From Diadema setosum (Eukaryota > Echinodermata > Echinoidea > Diadematoida > Diadematidae), in NCBI GenBank assembly GCA_033980235.1, contig CM067077.1, positions 5,415,367 to 5,479,366 on the forward strand: a stretch of 64,000 nt of DNA. Reading direction: 5' to 3'. Under the pieces are notes generated by a model, which saw nothing but the letters and a program-made list of their open reading frames with translations, had not been told where the DNA came from and made no database searches. Below are positions 34,200 through 64,000 of this stretch, one piece after another. A program made the translations under genes and the position numbers. Positions within the stretch are counted from its first letter, which is position 1. Each line of letters starts with the position of its first letter.

Positions 34200-34370
34200 A
34201 AACGGCTGCACACTTACCCATTTTTTCTACTGGTCCAACCTGTCGGACAAGTACAATAGGTGTAGGTAACCAGTTTCCCCATCTTTTACTGGTTCATTCC
34301 TGAAAAAGTTACTGGTCTGACAGTGGGTTTTACTGGTCAGGGACTGTCGGACCAGTGCTAGTGTACAGCA
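34200..34370. repeat. dispersed repeat with CTACTGGTCC..GTCGGACCAG
   Basis: A diverged inverse copy lies at 47150-47310; both contain CTGTCGGACCAG, TCCCTGACCAGT-like text and a GTGCAGC/GCTGCAC end. Confidence 0.65.
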
Positions 34371-35680
34371 TTGCCTGCTATGTACTACAGTGTGCATTGT
34401 AGCTAGCAATATGGATTGATTGCTACATCAGCAGTGAATGTCTTCACAAATATTTCTACACCTTAGAGTCTACCACTTCAGTTGAGATGTGTAAAAATGT
34501 TCAGGTCTCACATGTTATGAGATGTTTGTGATGCATCTAGTGTCTATTAATACACTTGACTATGGCTCACCATTTAGAAAAAACAACAATTTCTAGATTT
34601 TACTTGAGTCAAGAGAGTCCAAAAGCAAGATAGATAAGAAAATTTCACACCACATCGTAAACAACTGTCCATTGCTCCAAGGATTGACATTGTATCATTG
34701 GATGGGCAATTCCACAGTTACGTGGACATGACATGGATAAAAGAAATGTGCCTCTTTATCTTACTCTTTAATCTAGGTATCAACTAATGCCATGGATGTT
34801 CATCAATCATTAAGGCCTTTCAAATTCAGTAGATTTTCTTTTTCGTATTTATTGATTTTGCGAGATCTAAAACCATCAGTTAAAATGTACATGTGGGACT
34901 GGGGATGCTGAAATTCACTTAAATGTAAATTACAGTGGGTTCCTTTGAAATTTTTTCGTCCAAGTTTTGCTAAAGGGTAAAAGATGAATACATTTAAATA
35001 CTCCAGAAGTCATGAGACATTTTGTCAATTACAAAAGGGTGAAATGACCTGCGGAATTACTCCGGACAAATGCAACGTTACTAACCGTAACGTTGCTAAC
35101 CATGCTTTTGGGGGTCTAGCTAAAAAATCATCGGTCGAACTGCTAAAAAGATTTGTGTGAACATTTGTCATGATGCAACAATTGAAATTAATGCAACACT
35201 TTGTTTGAAGTAACTTGAATTTTTGCACACTTTTTGTTACAAGACATTGATTTTTTTGTTATGTCCTTTTTTCGTAACGTTACTAACCAGCCCTTTAAGT
35301 TGCCATAGCAATTCTAATATTTCTTGGATTGTATTCATTCTTTTTTGTATCATAAACCTGGGAAGGATGAACATGTTTTTCACATAATTTTGACTTGAAA
35401 TGAACAAATGGTAATTTAGTAGTAAAAACAAATATCTAAATTTGTTCAAATGTAACGTTACTAACCGCGGAATTGCCCGGATGGTATTGATGGCTGTAGT
35501 TTGATATGCGTTGCACCTCATGATTTGCACTGATTTCATCATATTCATAAAATTTCCTTATTTTATGTCCAATTTTAGTAATGTAACACCTGTCATTTGA
35601 ATTGATATGTCATTCAATCTTTTCATCTGATTTTACTGTCTGTTGAAGTGAACTCTGTCAATGGAGAATGGAATTGCACT
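34371..35680. other. intergenic with repeated AACGTTACTAACC motif
   Basis: AACGTTACTAACC occurs at about 35075, 35277 and 35453, with a one-base variant near 35090. Blocks GCGGAATTACTCCGG and GCGGAATTGCCCGG lie close to the outer copies, hinting at a degenerate inverted-repeat element of about 440 bases. No gene. Confidence 0.45.
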
Positions 35681-35684
35681 TTAA

Positions 35685-36029
35685 AGGGGATGGCTAGTAA
35701 CTGATCAGTGGGAATCAGTGGGAATGCTGGAGGATGATTGTTCCAATCCTTGGATTCATTTAAGAGTACATTATATATCTATTGTTGTGTGAAAATTATT
35801 TGCTTCAGAATGGTCTCATATTCAAGTAATGTGCGGTTTAGGTTAGCATGCCTGGTCAGTGACGGGGCATTAATCTGCACATTACTTGAATATGAGACCG
35901 TTCTGAAGCAAGTAATTTTCACACAACAATAGATATATAATGTACTCTTAAATGAATCCCACAAGGAGTGGAACAATCATCCCTTAGCATTCCCACTGAT
36001 TCCCACTGATCAATTACTAGCCATCCCCT
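35685..36029. mobile_element. TTAA-flanked foldback element, family AGGGGAAGGCTAG, copy 2
   Basis: It runs from AGGGGATGGCTAGTAACTGA to CTAGCCATCCCCT with TTAA on both sides, with the same palindromic arms as copy 1. It ends about 150 bases before the CDA start. Confidence 0.85.
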
Positions 36030-36049
36030 TTAAGTTAAAAGTAAATCAT

Positions 36050-36056
36050 TATATAA
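36050..36056 (+). promoter_or_regulatory. candidate TATA box of CDA
   Basis: TATATAA lies 126 bases before the CDA ATG and just right of the TTAA-flanked element ending at 36029. The spacing would allow a short 5' UTR. It is weak evidence in AT-rich DNA. Confidence 0.25.
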
Positions 36057-36181
36057 TGAGGCAGGGCTAGAGGTAGTCATGGAATGGATGCATTTCATTT
36101 TGTACTATCGCCTGTTTGTAATGTTGACAACTGTTCAAAGTCGTGATCACTCCCGTTTCTGCCTTGCTGTGGTTTTTGTCG

Positions 36182-62182
<26,001 letters not shown>

Positions 62183-64000
62183 ACAGCAGAAGGGATCAAT
62201 TCCTTGAGTGTTTTGGCGCCCTCGCTTGTCCACTTCTCTTGGACTCTACCAGCAAGTGTATTATTCAAGTGTGGGCAAACCAACATGGGGGCAGCGAAAA
62301 GAAAAAGAATATTTCCACACACACACACTCACAAGTAAACTGGTTCCTGCAACTTGCAATCATCAAAACCCTTATAGTCTGCAGTCTGACATTTTGTGCA
62401 GGAGTGCACTGCAGGTGAAACTTTTGTGCTCTATACGCAGACGACAAGAGTGCGGCAGTTTTGGAATAGTTCAAAGCGTTCCATCAAAACAAAAACAAAA
62501 AACAAAAAAACAGGAATCCCTGCATTTCAACCTTTTATAGTTTTATGACGTTTGTTTCGTTCGATGCGAATGCGAGAGGTGTGAGGTATCTTTCCTGTAC
62601 CAGTAGTATCATACCTTTGATCCTAAAAACAATGGGCCCCAGCAAAACATTGAAACTGTAACAATTTGCCTAGCATTCACAAAGAAATATGTTCATATAT
62701 GGCGTGTATTAAACAATCATGTGAAGATATCTAAAGCTGTCTGACATTGATAGCCTGTATTGAGTATAGTAAGATGGGGGGGGGGGGGATCTTGAATGAT
62801 GTGATTTTGTGATGTCATCCCAAACAGTGTTTGTGCCGAGAGCTTCGTCAAGCAGACAATCTTTGAAGTTTCATGTTTTGAACAAAAAATTACAATAATC
62901 ATGATCTTCCAGTACAACGAGACTTCCCTGAAATTTTGAAATCATTTTTGTGCCAGTAGTAGTTTTCTATTTGCAGCACTTCTTGCGACATTCATTGTCC
63001 ATTGTGTTGGTTCCTTCTTTTTCACTTGGTCTACAAAGATGTATACAGGTGGAACTTGTGATCTTGTTGTGCAGAACATTATAGTTAAAAAACAAACAAA
63101 CCCAAAACAAGCAAACCAATAAAAAAAAAAACAGAAGTCTTCTAAGTTTGGTCCAGTCGTACTGTATCAAGCTTCAGAGGCGAAGAAGATTTAGTTGTTT
63201 ATGTATAATAGTATCGATGGTGTCTCAGATGGGTCTAACACAGTGAAATATTACTGGAGGGGTAAAGTTTGGAAATTAACGTTTTCTTCTTTGAAATACA
63301 TGGATGTTTATTTTCCTTTCTTACACATAACTTTGTTGTACTCGCATGACGATGGGTGTTTGCAAAGGAGCTCCCAGTCATCAATGAGGATATTATTTCT
63401 TATTAACTTTGTCACAATAATTACTGCTACTACTATGCATGTACAACTACTTCTGTTACCACTGTTATTGTAACCACAAACACATGAGCAATTTGTTTCA
63501 AGAAACTTTGCTTGTGTGTTTGATTATTTGTGTTCTTTTTTTGTGTGTTTGTCCATTTTGAGCAGGGCTTCCATGAAAGCAATTTCCAGATTTGTGGGAA
63601 GCTGTGATAACTAAAATGACCATCATTATCAGTTTTGTGACGGTTATCATATTTACAAATATTCCATTCGGTGACATTCCATTTAATTTATTCTGGCAGC
63701 ATGTGTGAGAATCAGTATTGTGTTCCAGATGCCATAATTCAGAATTATGCCTTTTATTTGGAGATGAGAAATATGAGGAAAATCACAAAGGCATAGAAAG
63801 AGTTTAGTAGAAGAAAATCCAGTAGGACTGGCAGATGCTGCTGGTTGTCTTGGCATGATTTCTGTAGGACCAACTTCTCTAGGACCAACTTCTCTTTATA
63901 AGGTCTGCGATTTATAGTAGGCAAGGCCTGGCTTGACGAAGCAAATGAGGTAGTAAGCGCAGATTGCTGCTCGCCATCGGCTGTTTTGGAGTAATCCTGA
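62183..64000 (+). other. CDA 3' UTR and downstream sequence
   Basis: Follows the CDA stop. Contains candidate poly(A) hexamers at 62706 and 63118 and a G run near 62777. No further gene was recognised before the window ends. Confidence 0.5.
63118..63123 (+). terminator. candidate CDA poly(A) signal AATAAA
   Basis: AATAAA is followed by an A run, about 0.94 kb after the CDA stop. A variant ATTAAA lies nearer (62706-62711). Neither is confirmed. Confidence 0.25.

Overview
This window is animal nuclear DNA, not a prokaryotic or viral segment. It is AT-rich, genes are split by kilobase introns with GT..AG junctions, there is one Pol III tRNA gene, and most of the sequence is transposon debris. 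The repeat types (TTAA-flanked foldback MITEs, elements with GTCC runs and AGGTCA half-sites, CR1/L2-like LINE tails ending in ATT repeats) fit a marine invertebrate deuterostome. An echinoderm, perhaps a sea urchin, is my best guess; that is inference and not proven by the sequence.

Only two protein-coding genes are supported, arranged head to head. PARK7 (DJ-1) lies on the minus strand, with coding exons at 26489-26569, 17685-17786, 14143-14202, 11387-11456, 9939-10025 and 8118-8278; joined they give 186 codons plus stop with all phases matching. CDA (cytidine deaminase) lies on the plus strand, with coding exons at 36182-36308, 48438-48549, 53337-53394 and 62006-62182; joined they give 157 codons plus stop. 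A tRNA-Pro(AGG) gene lies between them on the minus strand (29269-29340). The genes work in unrelated processes: DJ-1 in oxidative-stress and protein/metabolite repair, CDA in pyrimidine salvage. Their human counterparts both map to chromosome 1p36, so the adjacency may reflect old linkage.

Region by region: 1-8.1 kb is intergenic, with MITEs and an inverted-repeat element abutting the PARK7 3' end. 8.1-26.6 kb is PARK7. 26.6-36.1 kb holds a GC-rich PARK7 promoter candidate, a LINE remnant, the tRNA, a 2.1-kb inverted-repeat element and a 442-bp palindrome. 36.2-62.2 kb is CDA, whose introns hold most of the Helitron-like and TTAA-flanked elements. 62.2-64 kb is the CDA 3' side.

The most interesting structure is in the repeats. 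(i) Helitron-like elements have a terminal hairpin plus CTAG end and carry many DR1-type AGGTCA pairs. (ii) Several foldback families are all flanked by TTAA, including a nested insertion and a perfectly abutting pair. (iii) Two long-palindrome elements have apparent 9-bp target duplications. (iv) Two larger elements share the terminus TGCACTTGTCAAT but have different subterminal tandem repeats. (v) A tandem duplication has left a decayed second copy of the start of the last PARK7 exon.
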